A DNA stretch of 64,000 nt, from positions 682,001-746,000 of the forward strand of contig NZ_RXOF01000001.1 of NCBI RefSeq assembly GCF_003970915.1. The letters run 5' to 3'. The DNA is from Hymenobacter gummosus. Lineage in GTDB: Bacteria; Bacteroidota; Bacteroidia; Cytophagales; Hymenobacteraceae. Below are positions 35,339 through 43,912 of the stretch, piece after piece. Numbering within the stretch: the first letter of the stretch is position 1; each line of letters begins with the position of its first letter. The position numbers were made by a program, and so were the translations under genes. The notes under the pieces are model-generated. The model worked only from the letters and a program-made list of their open reading frames with translations, did no database searches and had not been told where the DNA came from.

Positions 35339-36756
35339 GAACGGCACACATGCGCTGCTTGGGCTTAGCATTGAGCCTGCTGTTTCTGCTGTATTCCTGC
35401 GTCCACCACAAGATCACCGACGCAGGTGTTGCCCGCGTTCCTCAGCGCGCAAACAACGCATCGAGTAAAGAAGCCAGGGGTTTTTTGTACCTGACAGAAG
35501 GCAACTACCATGGAACTGGCATCCCCCACTACTCGCTTTTCGTCCGTAAAATTACCAAGCGCAATACGCTACTGGCTCCTTTGCCGGACAGCTTAGCGCC
35601 AACCCAAAGGAGCCTAAGCACCAAGGTGCCTTTTGGGTATTCCGCCGTTCAATCCATCCAAGGCTCGGTTATAATCAACGCTAATTGCTTCAGTTGCCAC
35701 GCTGGCCACGTAGCTGGCCAGTTTGTTCTGGGGTTAGGTACGACAAACTCCATTTACCAAAAAGGCCAGCATGTGCAAGCTTTGATGCTGGACCAGGTGG
35801 TCAAAACCATGTACTCGCGAAACAGCCGGGAACGAAAGGCCTTCGGCCATTTTGGTGATTACTTCAAGCAAGTGTCCAAAACCACGCACACGCCCAACCC
35901 TTTTGTTAACCCTGCTTTTAGATTGGAAGAAACTTGTATCAATCATCGAGATCCAGTTGACTTATCATATAAGCCACGCGAGAATTTTCCCATGACCAAG
36001 CAAGTGTACGCTTCTGATATACCTCCATTATGGCATGTCAGAAAAAAGCGGACATTGTACTATAATGGGATGGGCAACGGTGACAAAAGCAAGCTGTTGA
36101 TGCAAATAACGGCGATGGGAATCACCGACACGCTAATGGCGCGCGACGTACAACGCCACTTTGGCGACGTGGTTGCGTGGATTGAATCGCTGCGGCCTCC
36201 CAAATACCCACGTACCGTCGATCAAGGTTTGGCGGGGCGTGGCGCTATCACCTTCGCCCAGAAGTGCAGCGGGTGCCACGGCACGTACGGCGTCCAGGAA
36301 TCATACCCCAATAAAATTGTTGCGCTTGAAACACTTAAAACCGACCCTTATTACGCCCGGTATTTCTTCCGTAACTCTGGGTTGGCGAGCTGGTACAACA
36401 GCAGCTGGTTTGCTACATCTTCCCCGCACTCCAGCTTGGTGCCTATTGAGGGATATCAGGCTCCTCCCCTAGACGGAGTTTGGGCCACGGCGCCATACCT
36501 ACACAATGGCTCCGTTCCAACTTTGAAAGCTTTGCTAAATAGTAAGCTAAGACCTCTGCGGTGGGAATATACTAATGGTTACAATTTTGAGGAAGTTGGC
36601 TTAGCAAACCGGCCCAGTCATGCCAAGAACCTGCGTCCGAACAAGCAAACATACGACGCCAGCATCGAAGGCTATGGCAACTACGGGCACAGTTTTAGTG
36701 ACATGCTGACGGAACAACAACGCAGCGAACTACTGGAGTATTTGAAGACCCTATAG
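35335..36756 (+). CDS. Di-haem c-type cytochrome (peroxidase/oxidase-like) lipoprotein
   Basis: A 473-residue protein starting within the stop of the monooxygenase gene. Lipoprotein signal ends LLYSC. Two haem c motifs: NCFSCHAGH and CSGCHGTYG. The segment LDGVWATAPYLHNGSVPTLKALL is shared with the MauG/di-haem peroxidase superfamily (compare 21372). An extra middle region (residues about 120-260) separates it from classical CcpA. It may oxidise a lipid-soluble or secreted substrate or feed electrons with the flavoprotein. Substrate unknown. Confidence 0.85.
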   Translation: MRTAHMRCLGLALSLLFLLYSCVHHKITDAGVARVPQRANNASSKEARGFLYLTEGNYHGTGIPHYSLFVRKITKRNTLLAPLPDSLAPTQRSLSTKVPFGYSAVQSIQGSVIINANCFSCHAGHVAGQFVLGLGTTNSIYQKGQHVQALMLDQVVKTMYSRNSRERKAFGHFGDYFKQVSKTTHTPNPFVNPAFRLEETCINHRDPVDLSYKPRENFPMTKQVYASDIPPLWHVRKKRTLYYNGMGNGDKSKLLMQITAMGITDTLMARDVQRHFGDVVAWIESLRPPKYPRTVDQGLAGRGAITFAQKCSGCHGTYGVQESYPNKIVALETLKTDPYYARYFFRNSGLASWYNSSWFATSSPHSSLVPIEGYQAPPLDGVWATAPYLHNGSVPTLKALLNSKLRPLRWEYTNGYNFEEVGLANRPSHAKNLRPNKQTYDASIEGYGNYGHSFSDMLTEQQRSELLEYLKTL

Positions 36757-36781
36757 TCTTCTTTCCTTCTGCATGTGCGAC

Positions 36782-36817
36782 GCGGCCCGACCAGTGTATT
36801 GCCACTCTTCGGGCCGC
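36782..36817 (+). terminator. Hairpin after the DUF2141-FMO-cytochrome operon
   Basis: GCGGCCCGA (36782-36790) pairs perfectly with TCGGGCCGC (36809-36817), with an inner CAGTG/CACT match; 26 bp after the stop. No T-tract. It suggests that the lycopene cyclase gene has its own promoter. Confidence 0.55.
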
Positions 36818-36950
36818 ACCGGTCTGTTCATGCTGGTGAATCAACGCCCTAAGTTCCTATGCGTACAACTAAACTTGGGACGCGCTGTTGTCATCTTCCA
36901 CAAGGTCCAGCAGCCGGCGTTGGCCATCAACTAGTAGTTTTTTCGCGTAC

Positions 36951-38114
36951 ATGGAACATTACGACATCATCATTGCAGGCGGGGGCATGGCAGGGTTGAG
37001 CCTGGCGTTTTACCTGAGCCGTTCGCCTTTGCGCTCCCGTTCCATCTTGCTAGTGGACCGCGAACGCAAAGAAAAGAATGACCGCACGTGGTGTTACTGG
37101 GAGCGTGGAGACGGCCCGTTTGAGGCCATTGTATACCGTAAATGGAGGGCGATAGACTTTTACGGCACTAGCTTCTCAGGGTCACTAGACCTTGGCGACT
37201 ACCAATACAAAATGCTCCGCGGGATAGATTTTTACCGATTTATGCACGAGGAATTGCAGAAACTGCCGAATCTAGACGTGCGTTTCGGTGAAATTACCCA
37301 TCTAGAAGATTTGGAACAGGGCGGCATGGTCGTAGTTGGGGGCAAGCCAATCGTAGCTCCTGTGGTGTTCGACAGCACGTACCGCTTGCCACAAAGTACG
37401 CCCCGCACCCATAATCTGCTGCAGCACTTCAAGGGCTGGGTCATCACGACCGAGCGCGATTGTTTCGACCCCAACCGGCCGCGGGTGATGGACTTTCGGG
37501 TAGAACAGCAAGAAGATTGTCGCTTTCTGTACGTGCTGCCCTTCAACAAACGGCAGGCGTTGGTTGAGTACACCATTTTCAACGAGCAAGTGCTGGCCTC
37601 CGAAGCTTACGAGGATTCCCTGAGGCAGTACATTGACCGCTTCCTTGAGGCGGGCTCGTACCGCATTGAGGAAACCGAATTTGGCATTATTCCGATGTCG
37701 GATGTGGCCGTCTCAGAAAACCCGTCTCAACATATCGTGCGCATCGGCACCTCCGGGGGCTACACCAAACCCTCTACCGGCTATACGTTTCAACGAACCC
37801 AACGGTATCTGCAAGAGCTGGTGGCCTCGATGGAAACCACCAACCAAGTCCCCGTTCGCAAGCAGCCTGGATTCCCTAAATGGTTCAAACAAGCCCTCGA
37901 CAGTGTACTACTCAACGTGTTGCAGAACAAGCGGCATCCGGCCGATGACGTGTTTACCAAGCTATTTCAACGCAACCCTCCAGAGCGGGTGTTTCGGTTC
38001 ATGGACGAGGATACGTCTTTCTTAGAGGATCTACAGATCGTCAATTCAATGCCGAAAGGGCCATTCGCAATGGCCGTATTTGACTTGATTCGCCAGCGGG
38101 CCCTGCATTTGTAA
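36951..38114 (+). CDS. crtY: Lycopene cyclase (CrtY-type)
   Basis: A 387-residue FAD-dependent cyclase. ATG 36951 places the dinucleotide-binding motif DIIIAGGGMAGLSLAFYL at the N-terminus. Family motifs: DRTWCYWE, VVFDSTYRLP, LLQHFKGWVI, VMDFRVEQ...FLYVLPFNKRQALVEYT, EFGIIPMSD and RIGTSGGYTKPSTGYTFQRT. CrtY cyclises the psi-ends of lycopene into beta-rings on the way to beta-carotene and xanthophylls. It is transcribed in the same direction as the redox operon but 195 bp later. It is carried by the Tn3 element together with ispH. Confidence 0.9.
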   Translation: MEHYDIIIAGGGMAGLSLAFYLSRSPLRSRSILLVDRERKEKNDRTWCYWERGDGPFEAIVYRKWRAIDFYGTSFSGSLDLGDYQYKMLRGIDFYRFMHEELQKLPNLDVRFGEITHLEDLEQGGMVVVGGKPIVAPVVFDSTYRLPQSTPRTHNLLQHFKGWVITTERDCFDPNRPRVMDFRVEQQEDCRFLYVLPFNKRQALVEYTIFNEQVLASEAYEDSLRQYIDRFLEAGSYRIEETEFGIIPMSDVAVSENPSQHIVRIGTSGGYTKPSTGYTFQRTQRYLQELVASMETTNQVPVRKQPGFPKWFKQALDSVLLNVLQNKRHPADDVFTKLFQRNPPERVFRFMDEDTSFLEDLQIVNSMPKGPFAMAVFDLIRQRALHL

Positions 38115-38186
38115 ATCCCCCTCATGCGTACCTATTCAATCTTCGTGAACACAACACGAATGCACTGCCCAAGCGATGCGGTCTGG

Positions 38187-40559
38187 CTAAAACAGAAGCC
38201 GATATTGCGGGATGGGAAAGAAGCCGATTTGGTAATCAATGGTGTAGCGCCCCGTGCGCGGGTTAAAGCGTTCAAGGAATACGTTGTGCGTGTTCAATAC
38301 ATTCTGCAGATCAAGTGAGTACTCCTGAGTTATTCGGTTTCCGTTGCGGCGGTAAGAGAACTTGAGATCTGTGCGAAAATAGTTGGGTAATTGTCTGCTG
38401 AACGCTCTGGATTCGATGAATACTTGTTCACCCAACAACCGCGAGCGGGCCTCATCCACCGGGGTGGTATACCTGCCTCCCGCAGCAGTGAGTTTCCAAT
38501 CGATGTTAACTACATTGCTTTTGCGGCCAACCTTAATCTCCGCTCCTGCCAGCACGTTGATTACGTAGCGCCCGTTGAACGTGGTATTGCGCCAGATACG
38601 ATCCGAACCGCGGTACTTTGAGTCAAACAGTGAAACCGTCGAAAGCACGTAATAGCCCCTGTTGAAAAACTTTTCGCAAGTAATCTCCAGACCATAATTC
38701 CGACCGCTGCCCCGATTGACTAAGCTATCGACATCGGGGAATTCGAATCCGGCACCAGCGTTCAGCAGGGAAAAAGAAGAAGGACGCTGTTCTACGCCTG
38801 CCTTTCGCAATTGCTGATAGTATGCTTCGGCTTTCAAATGCCAGTCGGAGTTGAATAAGTAGTCATAGCTTATAACGTAGTGTTTACTGCGCGTGAAATC
38901 AAGCGTCTTGTTTGTGAACCTTATTGCTCCGGAGGCCGTGTGCGTTTCCGTGTAGTACACTTGCAACGGCTGCAGTTGGCTATGTGCCCCAAACGCAAGG
39001 CCGATCTGTTGCCGCGGCGTCAGGAATACCTTAGCTCCTATTCTAGGTTCGATTACATAACGCCTGCTTGCCGTGAAGAAGGCACCTGCCAATCCCGCGT
39101 TGATTTTGATGTCATCCGAAAGCTTGTATTGCCATTGGCTGTACCCTTGCAGCAACGTTGGCCGGCCGGACGATTGGCGCGCGCGGTTCGGCCCCCCGCC
39201 CGGCGTCAGGCGGGTACGGTGCAGCCCAAAGTCATAGATGTCGCTCATGGCCCCAAGAACGGATGTGATCCGGGAGGAGAAACGGTGATTCAATAGCGCG
39301 TGCACGGAATACTTATCAACCAAGAAGTCGCTTTCCTCTTGGCGGATGGGCAGCCGCGTCACCGTGCTCAGCGAATCATTCACGAACTGCTCGCGCGTCC
39401 GCGACGCCGCAACGGATACCTTACCAAAGGTCTTTTCGCTCAGTTGATGCTGGTAGGAGGCCCCCGAAACAGCTGTGAGATATTTGAAATAGGTATCCCG
39501 TGAGTCCGAACCGAAGTAATTGGCTTGCGTTGTATCTCGCTGACTGCCTAGCAAATTGATGCGACTGACTCCTGCAAGCCCGAACACTGACCAAGCACCT
39601 TTTGCCGTTGGGAAATGCAGCCTGTAGTTGAGATCCTGGTATTTTGGGGTCCCCGTTCCTGTGCCGAACTCCAGTCCCAACGCTTGAAATGCACTTAAAT
39701 TTGAGTAGCGGTAATGCACTAGAAAAGAACTGCGGCGCTGACTTGTCCATGGTCCTTCCGCTCCAAACTCGACCCCGTTGAAACCTATCTGCCCCAAGTA
39801 TTCGTGCTGTTGGTTGTTGCCCTTGCGCATCTGCAGATCGAATACGCCGGCGACAGCATTACCGTACTGGGCTGGGAACGCTGCCGTCAAAAAATCCGAT
39901 TTGTCCAGCACGTTGTAGTTCATCAAACTCACGGGGCCGCCCGTGGCTCCTAAAGCCCCGAAATGATTGGGGTTGGGAATGTTGATTCCGTCCAGACGCC
40001 AAAGTAGACCAACGGGCGAATTGCCGCGAATGATGATGTCGTTGCGGGCATCGTTGGCGCCGCTGACCCCGGCGAAGTTGGTGGCCATGCGCGCCGGGTC
40101 GTTGCGGGACCCGGCAAAGCGACTGGTTTCCTCGACGTTGAACGAACGAGCGCTTACGCTGGTCATGTCGTTGTTGGGCGTGGCCTTGTCCCGCCGGTGC
40201 ACGACGCGGGCTTCGCCCAATTTGTACACTTGCTCGTCCAAGGATACGTTCAAAATCGTTTCTTTCGCAGACGTCAACATGGTGTTGGCGATCGTTTGCT
40301 CTTTGTAGCCAAGTAAGCTAACCCGCACGGTTTGCCGGCCCAGCGCCACTCCTTCGAGCAAAAATGTGCCATCAGCACCGGTCACGGTTCCCAGAACGGG
40401 TTCAACGGAAACGACCACAACGGTGGCGCCCGGAAGAGGTGCCCGAGAGTCGACACTCACTACTGTGCCTCGTATGCGCTGGGTATGCTGAACGGTAGCA
40501 GCCCGCGACTCTGACAAGAGAAGCCGCGACAGGAGGATAGTTAACAAAATGACGCGCAT
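38187..40559 (-). CDS. TonB-dependent receptor with CarboxypepD-reg N-terminal domain
   Basis: A 790-residue protein; the frame is open 38 codons further upstream, but ATG 40559 begins a real signal peptide (MRVILLTILLSRLLLSESRAA). A CarboxypepD-reg-like domain (RGTVVSVDSRAPLPGATVVVV...GADGTFLLEGVALGRQTVRVSLLGYKEQ) is followed by a plug (NDIIIRGNSPVGLLWRLDGINIPNPNHF...YGNAVAGVFDLQMRKGN) and a beta-barrel ending TIDYQIGFFPIPQYRLLF. It imports a siderophore, sugar or other ligand across the outer membrane using TonB. It lies convergent to crtY; no partner SusD gene is present, so it is not a classical PUL receptor. Confidence 0.9.
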   Translation of the reverse strand: MRVILLTILLSRLLLSESRAATVQHTQRIRGTVVSVDSRAPLPGATVVVVSVEPVLGTVTGADGTFLLEGVALGRQTVRVSLLGYKEQTIANTMLTSAKETILNVSLDEQVYKLGEARVVHRRDKATPNNDMTSVSARSFNVEETSRFAGSRNDPARMATNFAGVSGANDARNDIIIRGNSPVGLLWRLDGINIPNPNHFGALGATGGPVSLMNYNVLDKSDFLTAAFPAQYGNAVAGVFDLQMRKGNNQQHEYLGQIGFNGVEFGAEGPWTSQRRSSFLVHYRYSNLSAFQALGLEFGTGTGTPKYQDLNYRLHFPTAKGAWSVFGLAGVSRINLLGSQRDTTQANYFGSDSRDTYFKYLTAVSGASYQHQLSEKTFGKVSVAASRTREQFVNDSLSTVTRLPIRQEESDFLVDKYSVHALLNHRFSSRITSVLGAMSDIYDFGLHRTRLTPGGGPNRARQSSGRPTLLQGYSQWQYKLSDDIKINAGLAGAFFTASRRYVIEPRIGAKVFLTPRQQIGLAFGAHSQLQPLQVYYTETHTASGAIRFTNKTLDFTRSKHYVISYDYLFNSDWHLKAEAYYQQLRKAGVEQRPSSFSLLNAGAGFEFPDVDSLVNRGSGRNYGLEITCEKFFNRGYYVLSTVSLFDSKYRGSDRIWRNTTFNGRYVINVLAGAEIKVGRKSNVVNIDWKLTAAGGRYTTPVDEARSRLLGEQVFIESRAFSRQLPNYFRTDLKFSYRRNGNRITQEYSLDLQNVLNTHNVFLERFNPRTGRYTIDYQIGFFPIPQYRLLF

Positions 40560-41114
40560 GCAGAGGACTAGGATGGCGTTGGCTCCACCACGCCGGGTCA
40601 CGGTGGACCGGAGTCGAGCAGCATGAGTTTTACTACTCCAGAGTTGGATAGAAGGCACGTGCTTGGAAAACAATGTCAGTACAATCCGTGAAAGATTTTG
40701 AGTGATCTAGCCAGTGCTTATAACTGTTAGGCCCTACCGACGTGCTAACAAGGGTTTAGAGCTGTTCCTGTTGCGAAACCCATTAGGGGTATGCAAATAG
40801 CATCAAACAAATGAATGAAACACGCATTACTTAACTCATTTGAAGATGTGAACTTTGCGTAGGGCGGCAGCGTCGGGGCATGTCTTCGTGAAGTCCGAAT
40901 ACTGCACAGGTTGGACGAAGTCCAAACCGCGCTCCGACGTTTCCTATTTGCATAGGACAAATTGCAGTAGTATTCAAAACAGCCAATGCTACACCTATTC
41001 GTACTATGCCCTTAGCAGATTAAGGGAGCACTTCATTTGCCACGGTAGTGACAACTACCTCGGATCGCTTGTTTATACACCTGGCGATTATTGATGTGCG
41101 CACCAATTGACTAC
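40560..41114. other. Gene-free interval upstream of TonB receptor
   Basis: About 550 bp, AT-rich, with no convincing gene in any frame. It should hold the receptor promoter on the minus strand. It ends at the degenerate internal transposon end (41115). Confidence 0.45.
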
Positions 41115-41150
41115 TCGTTTAACCTTTGTCCTGAACTTTTAATCAAGGCC
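41115..41150 (-). repeat. Internal degenerate copy of the transposon right end
   Basis: Matches the right terminal repeat 42115-42150 at 30 of 36 positions in the same orientation (both contain CGTTTAAC and end AAGGCC). It is exactly 1,000 bp inside the outer end. Differences are scattered, so it is an old or related end rather than a recent copy. Confidence 0.85.
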
Positions 41151-41207
41151 AAGTTTGGTCCAACGGGTCGCATTTATAGGCTAAGCGCCGTGGTGGTAAC
41201 CGCTTGA

Positions 41208-41459
41208 CTAAGCAGCCGGCTCGTGTCTACTTTTGTTGGCTCCAGTTGGGTGCCGCTGGCAGTTGCCCGCTGTCAGCCCGACAATCGAAGCGGATTTGGC
41301 GCCGCATAGCCGGCATACGTACTGCGCTTTCTCGCTGCCTTCATAAAGGGTGTGCCTGCCTTTGTTGGCGCCAGCTGGATGGCGTAGGCAGTTGCCCGCA
41401 GTCAGCCCCGCCACGGACGCGGACTTGCTGCCGCAGTATTTACAGTGAAAGGTAGCCAT
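41208..41459 (-). CDS. Small protein of two duplicated Cys/His zinc-finger-like modules
   Basis: An 83-residue protein made of two near-identical modules: residues 4-38 and 48-82, each C-x2-C-x14-C-x2-H with the core GLTAGNC-x-RHP-GANK-RH. The C2/CH pattern and basic composition suggest a zinc-binding, perhaps nucleic-acid-binding, protein; no family name is recalled. The duplication is also visible in the DNA. It follows the 152-residue gene by 12 bp, so the two form an operon at the right end of the transposon. Confidence 0.7.
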   Translation of the reverse strand: MATFHCKYCGSKSASVAGLTAGNCLRHPAGANKGRHTLYEGSEKAQYVCRLCGAKSASIVGLTAGNCQRHPTGANKSRHEPAA

Positions 41460-41471
41460 GGCAGTGCTGAA

Positions 41472-41930
41472 CTAGACTCGTGGGTACTCTTTCCACTCGT
41501 TAACGCTGGCTTGGGCATAGCCCGTACGTTGGTGAATAACCTTGCGCATGGCCTCGTTCAGCCACGTGTAGGCCGTTGGGTCCACGCGCGGGTCGGCCAT
41601 GAACTCACGCACGACAGCAACCAACGCGCCGGGCTGGTCGTTTTCCGGCACGTACTTCAGAAAGCCTTGCATCGCCGCGTGCATGGCTTCCAGCGCTTCC
41701 TTTCGCGGGTTAGGCAGCGTGTAGCTGCCCGGCGAAGCCGGCTCCAGCTCGTGCGGCGCGTATTCCTCGAAGTCCATGAACTGCGCCTGGTCTTCCATCG
41801 CCAGCAAAGCCGGCAGGGGCGCGCACTTGATGGGTTTGGCGTCGGCGGGATTAATCAGCATGATTTGCCGGACTTCGGCGGTGGGCTGGTCCTTCAGGCG
41901 TACCGCCTGACCCATAGAGAAACTGGACAT
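41472..41930 (-). CDS. Hypothetical protein (transposon right-end operon)
   Basis: A 152-residue acidic, mostly soluble protein (MSSFSMGQAVRLKDQPTAEVRQIMLI...). The opening MGQAVRLKDQPTAEVRQIML resembles small beta-barrel (KOW/YodC-like) segments in which VRLK and a following strand recur, but this is only a resemblance. A C-terminal half with helices (AMHAAMQGFLKYV, LVAVVREFMADPRVDPTAYTWLNEAMRKVI). It is first in the small operon between the internal and outer right ends. Function unknown. Confidence 0.65.
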   Translation of the reverse strand: MSSFSMGQAVRLKDQPTAEVRQIMLINPADAKPIKCAPLPALLAMEDQAQFMDFEEYAPHELEPASPGSYTLPNPRKEALEAMHAAMQGFLKYVPENDQPGALVAVVREFMADPRVDPTAYTWLNEAMRKVIHQRTGYAQASVNEWKEYPRV

Positions 41931-42114
41931 AAATAAAGAGGGTTGATGGGTAATTCAGTTCGGGCGCAACGGACCCGCTACTGGCTCAGCCGAACGCTAT
42001 TCCAAGACGTCAATGCTGAGTTGGTAAGGTAGAGAAAAAAGAGGCGAGACCGGACCCTTCAACAATATGGGTTCACCTACTTCCGCTCTGCCGTAGGAGG
42101 ATGGTCGGTTCTGT

Positions 42115-42150
42115 CCGTTTAACTTTTGTACCAAACTTTTAACCAAGGCC
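42115..42150 (-). repeat. Right terminal inverted repeat of Tn3-family element
   Basis: 36 bp, reverse complement of the left end without mismatch. Followed at once by the second ATACCT target copy. Confidence 0.92.
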
Positions 42151-42156
42151 ATACCT
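42151..42156. repeat. Target-site duplication, right copy
   Basis: ATACCT immediately outside the right inverted repeat, identical to 27408-27413. Confidence 0.9.
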
Positions 42157-42322
42157 CGCGTTTGGCGGGAGCGGCACGATGACTGCGGAAAGCGACTACC
42201 TGCGCCTCGACGGCCCCAGCCTGTGGCTGGAGTACTCCAGCCAGCCGGGCCGCGACTTCGTTGGCCGCGTGCACCCGCACTCCGTCTGGCGAGACCGAAC
42301 CACCGATTACGGTGGACAGTAG
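42157..42322 (+). pseudogene. DUF3500 gene, 3' part, cut off by the transposon
   Basis: In frame with the 5' part at 26500-27413 once the element and one target copy are removed: ...ATYLA|FGGSGTMTAESDYLRLDGPSLWLEYS...GRVHPHSVWRDRTTDYGGQ stop. This matches the paralogue at 43913 (NTYIAYSGTG...SDYVRIDGPNVWIEF...HYHTLYRDRARDYGG). It has no start codon of its own. Unlike the paralogue it ends before a T9SS tail, so the ancestral protein was not of the sorting type. Confidence 0.9.
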
Positions 42323-42443
42323 CGGCTGGCCGGTTTGGGACGGCCATGTCCCAACGGGGCCTGGTACCAGTGACCCCGAAAGAACGGTTGTTTCTTCACG
42401 TATCCATCTTTGGCTGGCCCACCCGGGCTGGTCTTCTTGCACC

Positions 42444-43760
42444 ATGCTGCTTGTTTGTCGTCGCCTTGGCTGCTGGCCACTGCTGCTCGTCCTTGCCCTG
42501 TGGGGGGCCGCTCACCCCACCTTTGCCCACCCCATGCCAAGCGCGCTGGTGCTGCTGACGGTGCACCCGAACCGCCTCGAAGCCGAGCTGCACCTGCCGC
42601 TGGTCGAGTTGGAGACGGCCTTTGGGCACCCGCTGGCCGACTCGCCCCAGACCGTCGTACCGCGCTACGGAGCCGCCCTGCGGCAGTACCTCACCCGGCA
42701 CGTGCGGGTGCAAAGCCCCGATGGACGCACCTGGGCCGTGCGTCCGGGGGCGTTACGCGTCCAGCACCAGCAAACGGAGCTGAACGGCCCGTACGAGGAA
42801 TTACTGGCCACGCTGCAGCTGGCCCCACCGCCCGGGGCCGATGTCCGGCACTTCGTGCTGCACGACGATGCGGTGATTCACCAGGTGGTCACGCACAAAA
42901 TACTGGTGGCCGTGCGCCAGGACTGGGCTACCGGCCGGGTACACGACGATGCCCCTCCCGCCCAGGTGGGGGTGATCGAGCTAAACGTGGTCGATAACGT
43001 CATCCCGCCGCTGGTGGTAAACATGGCGGCGGGCAGCTCCTGGACCGGCTTCACCGCCCTGGTACGCTTGGGCACCCGCCACATTGCCGACGGCACGGAC
43101 CACTTGTTGTTCCTGCTCGCGCTGCTGTTGCCCGCCCCGCTGGTGGTGGCGGGGCAGCGGTGGGGCGGCTTCGGCGGGGCGCGCTACAGCGTGCGGCGGT
43201 TGCTACTGCTGGTCACGGCCTTCACGGCCGGCCATTCTCTGACGCTGGTGCTGGGCACGCTCGGGTGGGTGCGCCTGCCCAGCCAGCCGGTGGAAACGCT
43301 CATTGCCGCGTCCATACTGGTGGCCGCGGCGCACGCCGTGCGCCCCCTCTTCCCGGGACGCGAACCGTGGGTGGCGGCAGGGTTTGGGCTGGTGCACGGG
43401 CTGGCCTTCGCCGGCACCCTGGCGGCGTTGCAGCTGGAAGGCGGGCCGCTGGCCTGGAGCCTGCTGGGCTTCAACGTGGGCATCGAGCTGATGCAGCTGC
43501 TGGTCGTGGGGCTGACGGTGCCCTGGCTGCTGCTGCTGGCCCGTACCCCGCATTACTGGTGGGTGCGCATCAGCGGCGCGGCGCTGGCCGGACTGGCCGC
43601 GGCGGCGTGGCTAACCGAACGCCTGAGCGGGCACCCAAATGTCCTCACGCGCGCCCTGGTAAGGGCCGATCCCTACGCGCCGTGGCTGCTGGCCGGGCTG
43701 GCCGTCGTCGCCCTGCTGCTCTACGTGCGCCGCACCAGGCCGGCCCCAAAGTCGTCGTGA
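42444..43760 (+). CDS. HupE/UreJ-family membrane protein
   Basis: A 438-residue protein; ATG 42444 starts a signal peptide (LGCWPLLLVLALWGAAHPTFAHP). The N-terminal half is a soluble extracytoplasmic domain; the C-terminal half has about seven TM helices with the HupE_UreJ_2 motif GTRHIADGTDHLLFLLALLLP and conserved FTAGHSLTLVLGTLGW and LVHGLAFAGTL with histidines likely for metal coordination. HupE/UreJ proteins act in nickel or cobalt uptake in some organisms; the role in Bacteroidota is not shown. It sits between the broken and the intact DUF3500 genes. Confidence 0.88.
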   Translation: MLLVCRRLGCWPLLLVLALWGAAHPTFAHPMPSALVLLTVHPNRLEAELHLPLVELETAFGHPLADSPQTVVPRYGAALRQYLTRHVRVQSPDGRTWAVRPGALRVQHQQTELNGPYEELLATLQLAPPPGADVRHFVLHDDAVIHQVVTHKILVAVRQDWATGRVHDDAPPAQVGVIELNVVDNVIPPLVVNMAAGSSWTGFTALVRLGTRHIADGTDHLLFLLALLLPAPLVVAGQRWGGFGGARYSVRRLLLLVTAFTAGHSLTLVLGTLGWVRLPSQPVETLIAASILVAAAHAVRPLFPGREPWVAAGFGLVHGLAFAGTLAALQLEGGPLAWSLLGFNVGIELMQLLVVGLTVPWLLLLARTPHYWWVRISGAALAGLAAAAWLTERLSGHPNVLTRALVRADPYAPWLLAGLAVVALLLYVRRTRPAPKSS

Positions 43761-43912
43761 GCGCGATGCCTGTCTTGCGGTTGGTCGAGTGGATTGGTCG
43801 ACTGGTCGAGACATGCTTGCGTCAGGGAAACCACGGCAGTATTTATACGTAGCAGCCGACGCCCCTAAGGGGGTAGCTCATTGATTTTCATTCACCTTCT
43901 TACAACTTGCGT

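Larger units (their letters stand above)
27414..42150. mobile_element. 14.7-kb Tn3-family transposon with passenger genes
   Basis: Bounded by perfect 36-bp inverted repeats (27414-27449 and 42115-42150; they begin GGCCTTGG and end TTAAACGG) and flanked by the direct repeat ATACCT (27408-27413, 42151-42156). Contents from the left end: tnpA (nonsense-split), tnpR, ispH, decayed IS481, DUF2141, flavin monooxygenase, di-haem cytochrome, lycopene cyclase, TonB receptor, and two small genes. The passenger DNA from about 31.2 kb to 41.1 kb is clearly more AT-rich than the tnp genes and the host, which points to a separate origin. Confidence 0.93.

Noticed and set aside
38124-38318. A 64-codon plus-strand frame after crtY
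   Set aside because: It overlaps the 3' end of the TonB receptor gene and has no features of its own.
40745-41094. Short frames on both strands upstream of the TonB receptor
   Set aside because: No start context, domain or codon bias; probably non-coding DNA.
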